23,182 nucleotides of DNA from an uncultured Clostridium sp. Its GTDB lineage: Bacteria; Bacillota; Clostridia; Lachnospirales; Lachnospiraceae. The notes under the pieces were generated by a model, which saw only the letters and a list, made by a program, of their open reading frames with translations, searched no databases and was not told the DNA's origin. A program made the position numbers and the translations under genes. Within the stretch, counting starts at the first letter, position 1. Each line of letters begins with the position of its first letter. Location: contig URUX01000016.1 in the NCBI GenBank assembly GCA_900551135.1, forward strand, positions 1-23,182, written 5' to 3'. Shown here piece after piece: positions 16,387 through 22,153 of this stretch.

Positions 16387-17181
16387 GTGAAAGAGAGAGT
16401 AAATAAACTGTTCAAGGATAAACTCGTCCTTGTCATGCTGGTACTGGGCCTGCTGACTATAGTAGCTGCAGCAGGAACCATGACCATCCACAGAGGAAAC
16501 GACGTCGAAGAAACTCCTTATCTGCAGATGGGAGAATCCCAGAAAGAGATAGCAGAAAAGGAAAAGGTTCCGTCGGAAACCAAAGTACAGGCAGCAGAAC
16601 TGCCAGATACACAGGAAAAAGAAGGCCGCATCCGGCTGGAAGCAGATACGAAAAAAGAGGCAGGGCCGGAGCAGCAGGCAGCAGATCTGGAAACACAATC
16701 TGTTCCAGCAGAGTCTGCTGCAGAAGCAGGAGCCGGACAATCGGCCGCTGCAGCCGTTCAGTTAAACTTTACAGAAAACAGCCGAATGGACTGGCCGATT
16801 CAGGGAAATGTACTGCTGGACTATAGCATGGATTCAACCATCTATTTTCCAACCTTGGATCAATACAAATGCAATCCTGGAATTATCATTCAGGGAGAGG
16901 TCAGCACTCCGGTGAAAGTTCCGGCTGACGGAAAAGTAACGGCAGTAGGTTCCAATGAAGAAATCGGCAGTTATGTGGTGATGGATTTGGGAAATGAATA
17001 CAGCGTCACCTGCGGACAGTTAAAAGAAATACAGGCAGAAGCCGGAGACTATCTGGAAAAAGGCCAGATTCTTGGATATGTGGCAGAACCTACCAAATAC
17101 TATTGTGTAGAAGGAAGCAGTGTCTATGTAGAACTGACCCATCAGGGAACACCCCGGGATCCGGTGGATTTTATGGAATAA
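16387..17181 (+). CDS. spoIIQ: SpoIIQ-like M23-fold sporulation protein without zinc ligands
   Basis: A 264-residue protein with one N-terminal membrane helix (residues 12-30), a long acidic, alanine- and glutamine-rich linker (about 40-125) and a C-terminal M23 (LytM) fold. The start is GTG 16387, with GAGG at 16375-16378; the in-frame GTG at 16378 would lie inside the binding site. SpoIIQ sits in the forespore membrane and pairs with SpoIIIAH across the intermembrane space. In the M23 fold the usual HxxxD is N163-x3-I167 and the HxH is S245-V-Y247, so all metal ligands have been replaced and the domain is probably structural only. The position directly after spoIID supports the identification. 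Only the fold and the context argue for SpoIIQ over another M23 protein. Confidence 0.8.
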   Translation: MKERVNKLFKDKLVLVMLVLGLLTIVAAAGTMTIHRGNDVEETPYLQMGESQKEIAEKEKVPSETKVQAAELPDTQEKEGRIRLEADTKKEAGPEQQAADLETQSVPAESAAEAGAGQSAAAAVQLNFTENSRMDWPIQGNVLLDYSMDSTIYFPTLDQYKCNPGIIIQGEVSTPVKVPADGKVTAVGSNEEIGSYVVMDLGNEYSVTCGQLKEIQAEAGDYLEKGQILGYVAEPTKYYCVEGSSVYVELTHQGTPRDPVDFME

Positions 17182-17219
17182 GAAATCAGAGAAAACAAAA
17201 CCGAAGCCATACAATCCGG

Positions 17220-17248
17220 TTGGCGAATGAGAAATCCTGTGCTATACT
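17220..17248 (+). promoter_or_regulatory. Promoter for the CBS-domain gene
   Basis: TTGGCG (17220-17225) and TATACT (17243-17248) have a 17-base spacer, with TGC just before the -10 as an extended element. The -10 lies in the loop of the hairpin at 17232-17267. Confidence 0.6.
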
Positions 17249-17270
17249 TAACAACGGTACAGGATTTTTT
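17232..17270 (+). terminator. Terminator-like hairpin after spoIIQ
   Basis: AAATCCTGT (17232-17240) and ACAGGATTT (17259-17267) form a perfect 9-bp stem with an 18-base loop, and a T-tract continues to 17270. The loop contains the -10 of the next gene, so the element could both stop spoIIQ transcripts and overlap the start of the CBS transcript. Confidence 0.55.
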
Positions 17271-17300
17271 GTTTATGACAGACAGCTTTGGAGGAATGAA

Positions 17301-17708
17301 ATGAACATTTTATTTTTTTTGACACCCAAAAAGGAGATTGCATATATTTATGATGACGACAGCCTGCGCCAGGCCATGGAAAAGATGGAGCACCGCAGAT
17401 ATTCCTGCGTTCCCATGATTAACCGCTCTGGCAAATACATAGGAACGATTACAGAAGGAGATCTTTTGTGGGATATTAAGAACAAGCTGAACTTAAACCT
17501 GAAAGAGGCAGAGAGAATACCGGTAACGGTAATCAGCCGCCGCAATGATTACGATCCGGTTCATATAGAGACGACAATGGAAGATTTGATTGATAAAGCA
17601 TTAAATCAAAATTTTGTACCTGTAGTGGATGATCAGAATAATCTCATAGGAATCGTAACAAGAAAAGATATTATCCGGTATTTTTCCAAAAAGACCGCCG
17701 AAATCTAA
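17301..17708 (+). CDS. CBS-domain pair protein
   Basis: A 135-residue stand-alone protein made of two CBS motifs, about residues 8-60 (ending in GKYIGTITEGDLLWDI) and about 78-130 (ending in NNLIGIVTRKDIIRYF). CBS pairs bind adenine nucleotides such as AMP, ATP, SAM or cyclic di-AMP and act as sensors. No attached catalytic domain exists, so the partner is unknown. ATG 17301 has GGAGGAA about 8 bases upstream. It has its own promoter and ends 78 bases before the GntR start. Confidence 0.88.
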   Translation: MNILFFLTPKKEIAYIYDDDSLRQAMEKMEHRRYSCVPMINRSGKYIGTITEGDLLWDIKNKLNLNLKEAERIPVTVISRRNDYDPVHIETTMEDLIDKALNQNFVPVVDDQNNLIGIVTRKDIIRYFSKKTAEI

Positions 17709-17716
17709 GTTTGATC

Positions 17717-17759
17717 TTGCCAAAACAGTTTGTATGTAATATCATTACTGTGTATACAA
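17717..17759 (+). promoter_or_regulatory. gntR promoter with a pair of putative operators
   Basis: TTGCCA (17717-17722) and TATCAT (17740-17745) have a 17-base spacer. Two palindrome-like boxes lie exactly 20 bases apart: TTGTATGTAA (17730-17739) in the spacer and GTGTATACAA (17750-17759) over the expected start site. Both are variants of the perfect TTGTATACAA boxes in front of the SDR gene, which points to autoregulation by the GntR protein. Confidence 0.6.
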
Positions 17760-17786
17760 AATGACCTGCAGTTGGAAGGAGCAAAT

Positions 17787-18494
17787 ATGGACGCAAGCAG
17801 TTATAAAAACCGTGAAGAAATGGTTTATGAGGTATTGAAAAAAGAAATTCTGGATTTGGAGTTAAAGCCAGGCCAGTTAATTCGGGAGAATGAGATTTGC
17901 GAGCGTTTTTCTGTGTCCAGAACTCCGGTACGGGATGCCCTGCGGCTTTTGCAGGAACAGGGATTTGTAAAAACAGTGCCTTATAAGGGGATTTTTGTAA
18001 CCCTTTTAAATCTAAGCAATATTAAACAGATGATTTATTTGCGGGTAGCAGTAGAAACCATGGTCCTCAGAGATTTTATGGAGATTGTAAGCCCTATGCA
18101 GATGGAACGGATTCGTTACGAGATCCGCAAACAAAAAGCAGTCATTCTGGAACCGGATTTTAAGCCGGAGAAGTTTTACCGTATGGATGCACAGATGCAC
18201 AGTATCTGGTTTCAGGCGACGAAAAAACAAAAGCTGTGGGAAATTATTCAGGCACAGCAGCTCCATTATACCAGATTCCGTATGATGGACTTCGTAACAG
18301 AAACCGATTTTCCGCGAATCATTAAGGAACACGAAGAGATGTTTCAGATGATTGAAAAGAAAGATATTGCCGGTATGGAAAAAGTATTGAAAGACCATCT
18401 GTATTTCAGTATGAAGAGGATGCGCTACCAGATTGACGTAGAATATCGGGATTATTTTGAAGAAGAGCCGGAAGAGGGCAAGTTTGATATTTAA
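17787..18494 (+). CDS. GntR-family transcriptional regulator, FadR/FCD subfamily
   Basis: A 235-residue repressor-type protein. The N-terminal winged helix (about 10-75) has the GntR signature LKPGQLIRENEICERFSVSR followed by TPVRDALRLLQEQGFV. The C-terminal FCD all-helical domain (about 80-215) carries a metal-site set of D134, H138, H182 and H204, as in metal-containing members that bind sugar acids or carboxylates. ATG 17787 follows GGAAGGAG. It lies two genes upstream of a gluconate-type dehydrogenase that has the same operator-like boxes, so a sugar acid or its breakdown product is a likely ligand. The effector is not known. The gene is followed by tandem repeats and a terminator. Confidence 0.93.
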   Translation: MDASSYKNREEMVYEVLKKEILDLELKPGQLIRENEICERFSVSRTPVRDALRLLQEQGFVKTVPYKGIFVTLLNLSNIKQMIYLRVAVETMVLRDFMEIVSPMQMERIRYEIRKQKAVILEPDFKPEKFYRMDAQMHSIWFQATKKQKLWEIIQAQQLHYTRFRMMDFVTETDFPRIIKEHEEMFQMIEKKDIAGMEKVLKDHLYFSMKRMRYQIDVEYRDYFEEEPEEGKFDI

Positions 18495-18498
18495 AAAG

Positions 18499-18571
18499 GC
18501 ATCAGGAATAAAAGAATCAGGAATAAAAGCATCAGGAACACAGGATGCATCAGGAACACAGGATGCATCAG
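18499..18571 (+). repeat. Short tandem repeats between the gntR stop and its terminator
   Basis: Two 15-base units (GCATCAGGAATAAAA and the same with one change) at 18499-18528 are followed by two identical 18-base units (GCATCAGGAACACAGGAT) at 18529-18564 and a partial GCATCAG. All units share GCATCAGGAA and are multiples of three. They begin five bases after the gntR stop codon. Confidence 0.9.
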
Positions 18572-18575
18572 AATG

Positions 18576-18611
18576 TGACGGACAGGGAAACTCTCTGCTC
18601 CGTCATTTTTT
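18576..18611 (+). terminator. Intrinsic terminator after gntR
   Basis: TGACGGA (18576-18582) pairs with TCCGTCA (18599-18605), with some further pairing inside (CAG with CTG), and is followed by six T. Confidence 0.8.
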
Positions 18612-18751
18612 AATGCTGTTTGCGGCTTGCCGCAGGGAGAAGCAGAGCTGCGGCAGATGGCAGAACAGAGGTTGTATGAGAAAAGATACACATGATGCAG
18701 AGAGCAGGTTCATATACTGATCATAGTGAGTAAGTGACAGGATGTGAAAAG

Positions 18752-19342
18752 ATGAACGATTTTTTTAAACCAAAATACGAATGTGCCATCCGGATACTTC
18801 TGGCAAAATTAGAAGTAATTAATGCAGAATTATCCATGGAACTGTCCAGACCGGTGATTGCCTCAACGTTAGGACGTTTGAAAACCTGGGAAAGTATTGA
18901 GAAAAAGGCGGCCAAAAAAGGATATGAAAAAGCAGATGAAAAGGCGCTGGCTGCTATCTGTGACATTGCCGGTGTCCGCGCAGTCTGTGCCTACATGGAT
19001 GACGTATATCGGGTGGCAAAGGCTCTGAAAAGCCATCAGGATCTTAGAATTGTACGAATTAAAGACTATCTGAAAATGCCGAAAACATCCGGCTACCGAA
19101 GTCTGCACTTAATTGTAGAAGTACCAGTGTATTTTCAGGGAGAACTGGAACTGGTAGATGCAGAGGTGCAGCTCAGAACCAGCGCTATGGACTTTTGGGC
19201 GTGTCTGGACCATCAGCTTCGGTATAAGAGAGGACGAAAAGAAGCCAAGCTTATTGGAGAAGAATTAAAGGAGTATTCAGGCGTTGTGGCAGACCTGGAC
19301 AGAAAGATGGTTGAACTGCGGGACAGGATTGCTGCGATCTGA
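18752..19342 (+). CDS. Small alarmone synthetase, RelA/SpoT synthetase-domain GTP pyrophosphokinase
   Basis: A 196-residue protein that consists almost only of a RelA/SpoT synthetase domain. It would transfer pyrophosphate from ATP to GDP or GTP to make (p)ppGpp. Conserved parts are CDIAGVRAVCAY (70-81), KMPKTSGYRSLHL (108-120) with the stacking tyrosine Y116, and DAEVQLRTSAMDFWA (136-150) with the catalytic glutamate E138. There is no HD hydrolase domain and no TGS or ACT region, so it belongs to the RelQ-like single-domain group. ATG 18752 is preceded by AGGATGTG; the in-frame GTG at 18734 is less likely. It lies between gntR and the SDR gene but behind gntR's terminator, so it has its own, unidentified promoter. 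Confidence 0.92.
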   Translation: MNDFFKPKYECAIRILLAKLEVINAELSMELSRPVIASTLGRLKTWESIEKKAAKKGYEKADEKALAAICDIAGVRAVCAYMDDVYRVAKALKSHQDLRIVRIKDYLKMPKTSGYRSLHLIVEVPVYFQGELELVDAEVQLRTSAMDFWACLDHQLRYKRGRKEAKLIGEELKEYSGVVADLDRKMVELRDRIAAI

Positions 19343-19372
19343 AAATTTGTCCGAAATTTTGCAGAAAACATA

Positions 19373-19431
19373 TTGCAAATTCCTGGAGAATGTGCTATGA
19401 TTTGTATACAAGATAAGTAAGTTGTATACAA
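19373..19431 (+). promoter_or_regulatory. SDR gene promoter with two perfect TTGTATACAA operators
   Basis: TTGCAA (19373-19378) and TATGAT (19396-19401) have a 17-base spacer, with TGC before the -10. TTGTATACAA occurs at 19402-19411, over the expected start site, and again at 19422-19431, 20 bases further on. The palindromes fit FadR-type GntR binding sites and match the boxes before the nearby gntR gene, so repression of the dehydrogenase by that protein is likely. Confidence 0.7.
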
Positions 19432-19455
19432 ATTTGAAGAGAAGGAGAAGGTACA

Positions 19456-20259
19456 ATGAAAGACTTAAATGCATTTTCACTGGAAGGCAAAGTAGCATTA
19501 GTAACCGGCGCATCCTACGGAATCGGTTTTGCAATTGCAAGCGCTATGGCAGCAGCAGGTGCAACCATCGTATTCAACGACATTAAGCAGGAGCTGGTAG
19601 ACAAAGGCATAGCAGCTTATGAAGAAGCTGGCATCAAGGCTCACGGTTATGTCTGCAACGTATGCGACGAAGACGCTGTAAATGCAATGGTAGCTCAGAT
19701 TGAGAAAGAAGTTGGCGTAATCGATATTCTGGTTAACAATGCAGGTATCATTAAGAGAATCCCAATGATCGAAATGTCCGCAGCAGATTTCCGTCAGGTA
19801 ATCGATGTTGACTTAAATGCTCCATTTATCGTAGCAAAGGCAGTAATCCCGTCTATGATTAAGAAGGGCGGCGGAAAGATTATCAACATCTGCTCCATGA
19901 TGTCTGAGTTTGGCCGTGAGACCGTTTCTGCATATGCAGCAGCAAAGGGCGGCTTAAAGATGCTGACCAGAAACATTGCATCTGAGTACGGTGAGTACAA
20001 CATTCAGTGCAACGGCATTGGACCTGGCTACATTGCAACTCCTCAGACTGCTCCTCTGCGTGAGATTCAGCCTGATGGTTCCAGACATCCATTTGACCAG
20101 TTTATTATTGCTAAAACTCCAGCAGGACGTTGGGGCGAGGCAGAAGACCTGGGCGGCCCGGCAGTATTCCTGGCTTCCGAAGCTTCTAACTTTGTAAACG
20201 GTCTGATTCTGTATGTAGACGGCGGTATCCATGCTTATATTGGCAAACAGCCTTCATAA
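19456..20259 (+). CDS. SDR oxidoreductase, gluconate 5-dehydrogenase / 2-deoxy-D-gluconate 3-dehydrogenase type
   Basis: A 267-residue classical short-chain dehydrogenase. The nucleotide-binding motif is TGASYGIG (17-24), then NNAG, the catalytic serine S147 with Y160-A-A-A-K164, and the family ending NGLILYVDGG. The sequence closely resembles enzymes labelled gluconate 5-dehydrogenase or KduD in Clostridia, which reduce keto-sugar acids in gluconate or hexuronate use. The precise substrate is not visible. AAGGAGAAGG precedes the ATG. Its promoter carries two operator boxes shared with gntR. Codon bias is strong, as in ileS and glgP, so it is probably made in large amounts when induced. No other sugar-acid gene is next to it. 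Confidence 0.9.
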   Translation: MKDLNAFSLEGKVALVTGASYGIGFAIASAMAAAGATIVFNDIKQELVDKGIAAYEEAGIKAHGYVCNVCDEDAVNAMVAQIEKEVGVIDILVNNAGIIKRIPMIEMSAADFRQVIDVDLNAPFIVAKAVIPSMIKKGGGKIINICSMMSEFGRETVSAYAAAKGGLKMLTRNIASEYGEYNIQCNGIGPGYIATPQTAPLREIQPDGSRHPFDQFIIAKTPAGRWGEAEDLGGPAVFLASEASNFVNGLILYVDGGIHAYIGKQPS

Positions 20260-20308
20260 TTAAAAACAGAAAATAAGAAGCAGAATAAATCTGCTGCAAA
20301 ATAAAAAG

Positions 20309-20340
20309 ACAGAGACTGGCAGGAAACTGACAGTCTCTGT
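20309..20340. other. Stem-loop downstream of the SDR gene
   Basis: ACAGAGACTG (20309-20318) pairs perfectly with CAGTCTCTGT (20331-20340) around a 12-base loop. On the plus strand the T-tract is missing, whereas the minus strand would run into T-rich sequence. It may be a 3'-end stabiliser or a weak terminator for the SDR transcript. Confidence 0.6.
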
Positions 20341-20351
20341 TAAAAAAGTAG

Positions 20352-20380
20352 TTGCTTTTTTCTGTAGAATTTGCTATACT
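20352..20380 (+). promoter_or_regulatory. Promoter for tRNA-Pro
   Basis: TTGCTT (20352-20357) and TATACT (20375-20380) have a 17-base spacer, with TGC before the -10. Transcription would start about 12 bases before the tRNA. Confidence 0.65.
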
Positions 20381-20398
20381 AATCTAGCGTTGTGACAG

Positions 20399-20472
20399 CG
20401 GGGTATGGCGTAGCTTGGTAGCGCGCTCGGCTGGGGGCCGAGAGGTCGCAGGTTCAAATCCTGTTACCCCGA
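20399..20472 (+). tRNA. tRNA-Pro, anticodon GGG
   Basis: A complete cloverleaf can be folded. The acceptor arms CGGGGTA (20399-20405) and TACCCCG (20465-20471) pair, with A as the discriminator base. The anticodon arm is CTCGG-CTGGGGG-CCGAG with GGG at positions 34-36, reading CCC and CCU. The T-arm contains GGTTCAAATC. The CCA end is not encoded. A run of T follows directly, and a stronger hairpin lies about 95 bases further on. Confidence 0.95.
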
Positions 20473-20512
20473 TTTTTTCTTTAACATCAAGGATTTTTGA
20501 TGATTGTCATCA

Positions 20513-20805
20513 TCAAAAGTTCTTATTTTTTTGTCTATAAAAATTTTCTGTAAATAAAGATTTAGAAGGTCTCCCATGATAAAATAAGAAATCATAGGAG
20601 GCCTTTTTTCCGATATACACCTGATAATCCCTGCGCAGGAGTTCAAAATAACCTACATTCTCCAGCATCGCTCTCCTGTAAATCCATCTGCAACATTTCC
20701 AAAATGGTTGATTTTCCACATCGACGGATTCCTGCCAATATCTTTACTAAGGGGACATCACGATATTTTTTTCAGCGTTTCCATATAAAATGGTCTGTGA
20801 ATCAT
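20513..20805 (-). pseudogene. Remnant of an AAA/DUF4143 ATPase with frameshift and internal deletion
   Basis: On the minus strand ATG 20803-20805, with AGAGG upstream, begins MIHRPFYMETLKK. A run of seven A (plus strand T at 20766-20772) then shifts the frame. Reading on as if there were six A gives YRDVPLVKILAGIRRCGKST, which has the P-loop of the AAA ATPases found with DUF4143. Soon after, another frame gives LENVGYFELLRRDYQVYIGK, which resembles the C-terminal DUF4143 domain motif (LENVVYLELLRRGY). Most of the middle, normally about 300 residues, is missing. The gene is therefore dead. Such ATPases often lie in mobile or accessory positions, and this one sits next to a tRNA gene. Confidence 0.75.
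20566..20609 (+). terminator. Hairpin terminator beyond tRNA-Pro
   Basis: AAGGTCTCCCATGAT (20566-20580) pairs with ATCATAGGAGGCCTT (20591-20605), with two mismatched or wobble positions, around a 10-base loop. Six T follow at 20604-20609. It is oriented to stop plus-strand transcripts, presumably that of the tRNA. Confidence 0.7.
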
Positions 20806-20854
20806 GTTCTCGCCTCTTTTTCCTGTTACTCCGATTATGAGAATCTTAAGAAAT

Positions 20855-21277
20855 TTACTGACAATGGCAATTACAATGGCAATTACAATGGCATTTTTCC
20901 GGATTGCAGCAGTCGGTTTGAGAAGCAGTCTCTGTACAGCCATTGGCGGAGGCAGTACACTGGGATGCATTTTGTACTGCTGTCTGTACAGCAGACCGGA
21001 CTGCCTGAGAAGTCTGGGCAGTTCCGGCCGAATAACCGGTAGCATACCCACTGTTGTAACACATACGGCAGCCGTCATTTACTCCCTGATTATAGGAAGC
21101 TGCTCCGTCACAATTTGTATTCATGCCCTGGCAGCGTCTGCACGGACAGGAATGGGAAGCTGGCATTCCTGTATTGCAGCCACAGGAATGATTCACCATA
21201 TTCATTTCACACCAGTTACCACATCTGGTATTTCCGCATCTTCTGCAATTGCAGCAATTATTATTCCATCTACACAT
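20855..21277 (-). CDS. Cysteine-rich protein, putative spore coat or late-sporulation protein
   Basis: A 140-residue protein of no family I know, with 25 cysteines and many Asn and Gly. The N-terminal half (1-77) is dense in C, N and R, with CC, CxC and CxxC pairs. Residues 78-110 form an A/S/T/Q-rich, Cys-free stretch. The end is a CHCNCHCNCHCQ tail encoded by 12-base repeats. AAAGGAG lies about 8 bases before the ATG. A perfect sigma-K-like -10 and AC -35 lie upstream (21312-21339), and the divergent neighbour is the cotJ operon. Both suggest mother-cell expression and a structural or metal-binding role in the coat. The antisense frame is longer but has no ribosome binding site. Confidence 0.75.
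   Translation of the reverse strand: MCRWNNNCCNCRRCGNTRCGNWCEMNMVNHSCGCNTGMPASHSCPCRRCQGMNTNCDGAASYNQGVNDGCRMCYNSGYATGYSAGTAQTSQAVRSAVQTAVQNASQCTASANGCTETASQTDCCNPEKCHCNCHCNCHCQ
20861..20896. repeat. 12-base tandem repeats coding the CHCN tail
   Basis: ACAATGGCAATT occurs twice, followed by ACAATGGCATTT. Read on the minus strand it encodes the Cys-His-Cys-Asn units at the end of the Cys-rich protein. The unit number can vary without breaking the frame. Confidence 0.9.
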
Positions 21278-21311
21278 GATTTAATCTCCTTTATTTTTTC
21301 AGGTTGTACTG

Positions 21312-21339
21312 TATTATATGGGACAGATAGACAAAGTGT
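21312..21339 (-). promoter_or_regulatory. Sigma-K-like promoter for the Cys-rich gene
   Basis: On the minus strand AC (21338-21339), 17 bases, then CATATAATA (21312-21320). This fully matches the Bacillus sigma-K consensus AC-N16/17-CATANNNTA. It lies 35 bases before the ATG. Confidence 0.55.
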
Positions 21340-21346
21340 TCGTTTC

Positions 21347-21373
21347 ACCTTATTTCAAAGCTGTCATAGATTA
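21347..21373 (+). promoter_or_regulatory. Sigma-K-like promoter for the cotJ operon
   Basis: AC (21347-21348), 16 bases, then CATAGATTA (21365-21373), again a full match to AC-N16/17-CATANNNTA. The -10 also has only one mismatch to sigma-E (CATACANT), the factor that drives cotJ in Bacillus, so either mother-cell sigma factor is possible. It lies 31 bases before the cotJA ATG. Confidence 0.55.
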
Positions 21374-21404
21374 ATATTAGAAATTTCCTGAAAGGAGCGA
21401 TTCT

Positions 21405-21896
21405 ATGGATTGTTATTCATCTAGAAAAAATATGAATGCAGGACGACCGGAATATGCAGGAAAAACGCCAGGGGCTCCTGCTCCTGATTTTCAGCCAGTA
21501 TCTCCGTCACAACCCGTCTTTAAGCAGCAGACAGTGGAGGCAGCATCCTGCGGATGCGGAAATATGCCGTCATTTTCTGTACCTGGAAATATGCCAATGG
21601 GAGGTTCCTGTCCAATTATGCCGTCGGTGCCGGAACCTAGACCGGTTATGCCTCAGATACCGGGAATGAGACCAGTTATACCCCAGATGTCTGGTTCTGG
21701 TCCTGTTGTGCCTCCGACATGTACTTCCTGCACCAGCACGGCTCCGGGATGTCTGGAACAAAACTATCCCGCTGCCATGGCTTATGTTCCGTGGCAGCAA
21801 TGGCAGAATGTATATTCTATGGAGCAGGGATTTAGACAGGGAACCATTTTTCCAGTTCTAAACCTTCCATTTGAACCCAGGAGGTGCCAATTATGA
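21405..21896 (+). CDS. cotJA: Spore coat protein CotJA, extended
   Basis: A 163-residue protein. The last 45 residues (YVPWQQWQNVYSMEQGF followed by GTIFPVLNLPFE) are the CotJA core, known from the B. subtilis cotJ coat operon where it is only about 80 residues long. In front lies a long low-complexity Pro/Met/Gly-rich region (about 20-110) with SCGCG and TCTSC cysteine pairs and repeats of the type RPVMPQIPGM and RPVIPQMSGS. AAAGGAG precedes the ATG. The stop overlaps the cotJB start by four bases (ATGA), so the two are coupled in translation. A sigma-K-like promoter lies upstream. Confidence 0.88.
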   Translation: MDCYSSRKNMNAGRPEYAGKTPGAPAPDFQPVSPSQPVFKQQTVEAASCGCGNMPSFSVPGNMPMGGSCPIMPSVPEPRPVMPQIPGMRPVIPQMSGSGPVVPPTCTSCTSTAPGCLEQNYPAAMAYVPWQQWQNVYSMEQGFRQGTIFPVLNLPFEPRRCQL

Positions 21897-22153
21897 AAAA
21901 CCCTAATACCGATCCATTGATGACACCAGTATACCAAACCGGTTTTACCCTGGATGAATTAACACTGTTTTTAGATACGCATCCCTGTGATCCAGCAGCA
22001 CTGGATTATTACAGCCAGGTCAAACACAGTTATGAACAGGCGGTTAATGCCTATGAGCGTCAGAGAGGTCCATTAACCATAAGCGGTGTCAACTCAGATA
22101 ACTATTGGACCTGGACAGACGATCCCTGGCCTTGGGAAGGAGGATGTGTATAA
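21893..22153 (+). CDS. cotJB: Spore coat protein CotJB
   Basis: An 86-residue protein typical of CotJB: FTLDELTLFLDTHPCDPAALDYY near residues 16-40, then the YEQAVNAYERQRGPLT helix and the tryptophan-rich end YWTWTDDPWPWEGGC. The ATG at 21893 is preferred over GTG 21884, with GGAGGTG about 8 bases upstream of the ATG. Its start overlaps the cotJA stop, and its stop shares one base with the cotJC start (TAATG). It is thought to form a coat complex with CotJA and CotJC. Confidence 0.95.
   Translation: MKNPNTDPLMTPVYQTGFTLDELTLFLDTHPCDPAALDYYSQVKHSYEQAVNAYERQRGPLTISGVNSDNYWTWTDDPWPWEGGCV

Noticed and set aside
18457..18720. An 87-codon frame through the tandem repeats after gntR
   Set aside because: It begins inside gntR without a ribosome binding site and runs through the gntR terminator. 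It is only the translation of the repeats.
20399..20805. An integrated element using tRNA-Pro as attachment site
   Set aside because: No integrase, no second copy of the tRNA 3' end and no coherent element are visible. Only one decayed ATPase remnant is present.
20866..20896. A CRISPR-like or satellite array
   Set aside because: The repeats are adjacent 12-base units without spacers and encode a protein tail.
20804..21391. A 195-codon plus-strand frame antisense to the Cys-rich gene
   Set aside because: It has no ribosome binding site and an atypical composition, and it runs through the divergent promoter region. The minus-strand frame has a good start site, promoter match and a consistent cysteine pattern.
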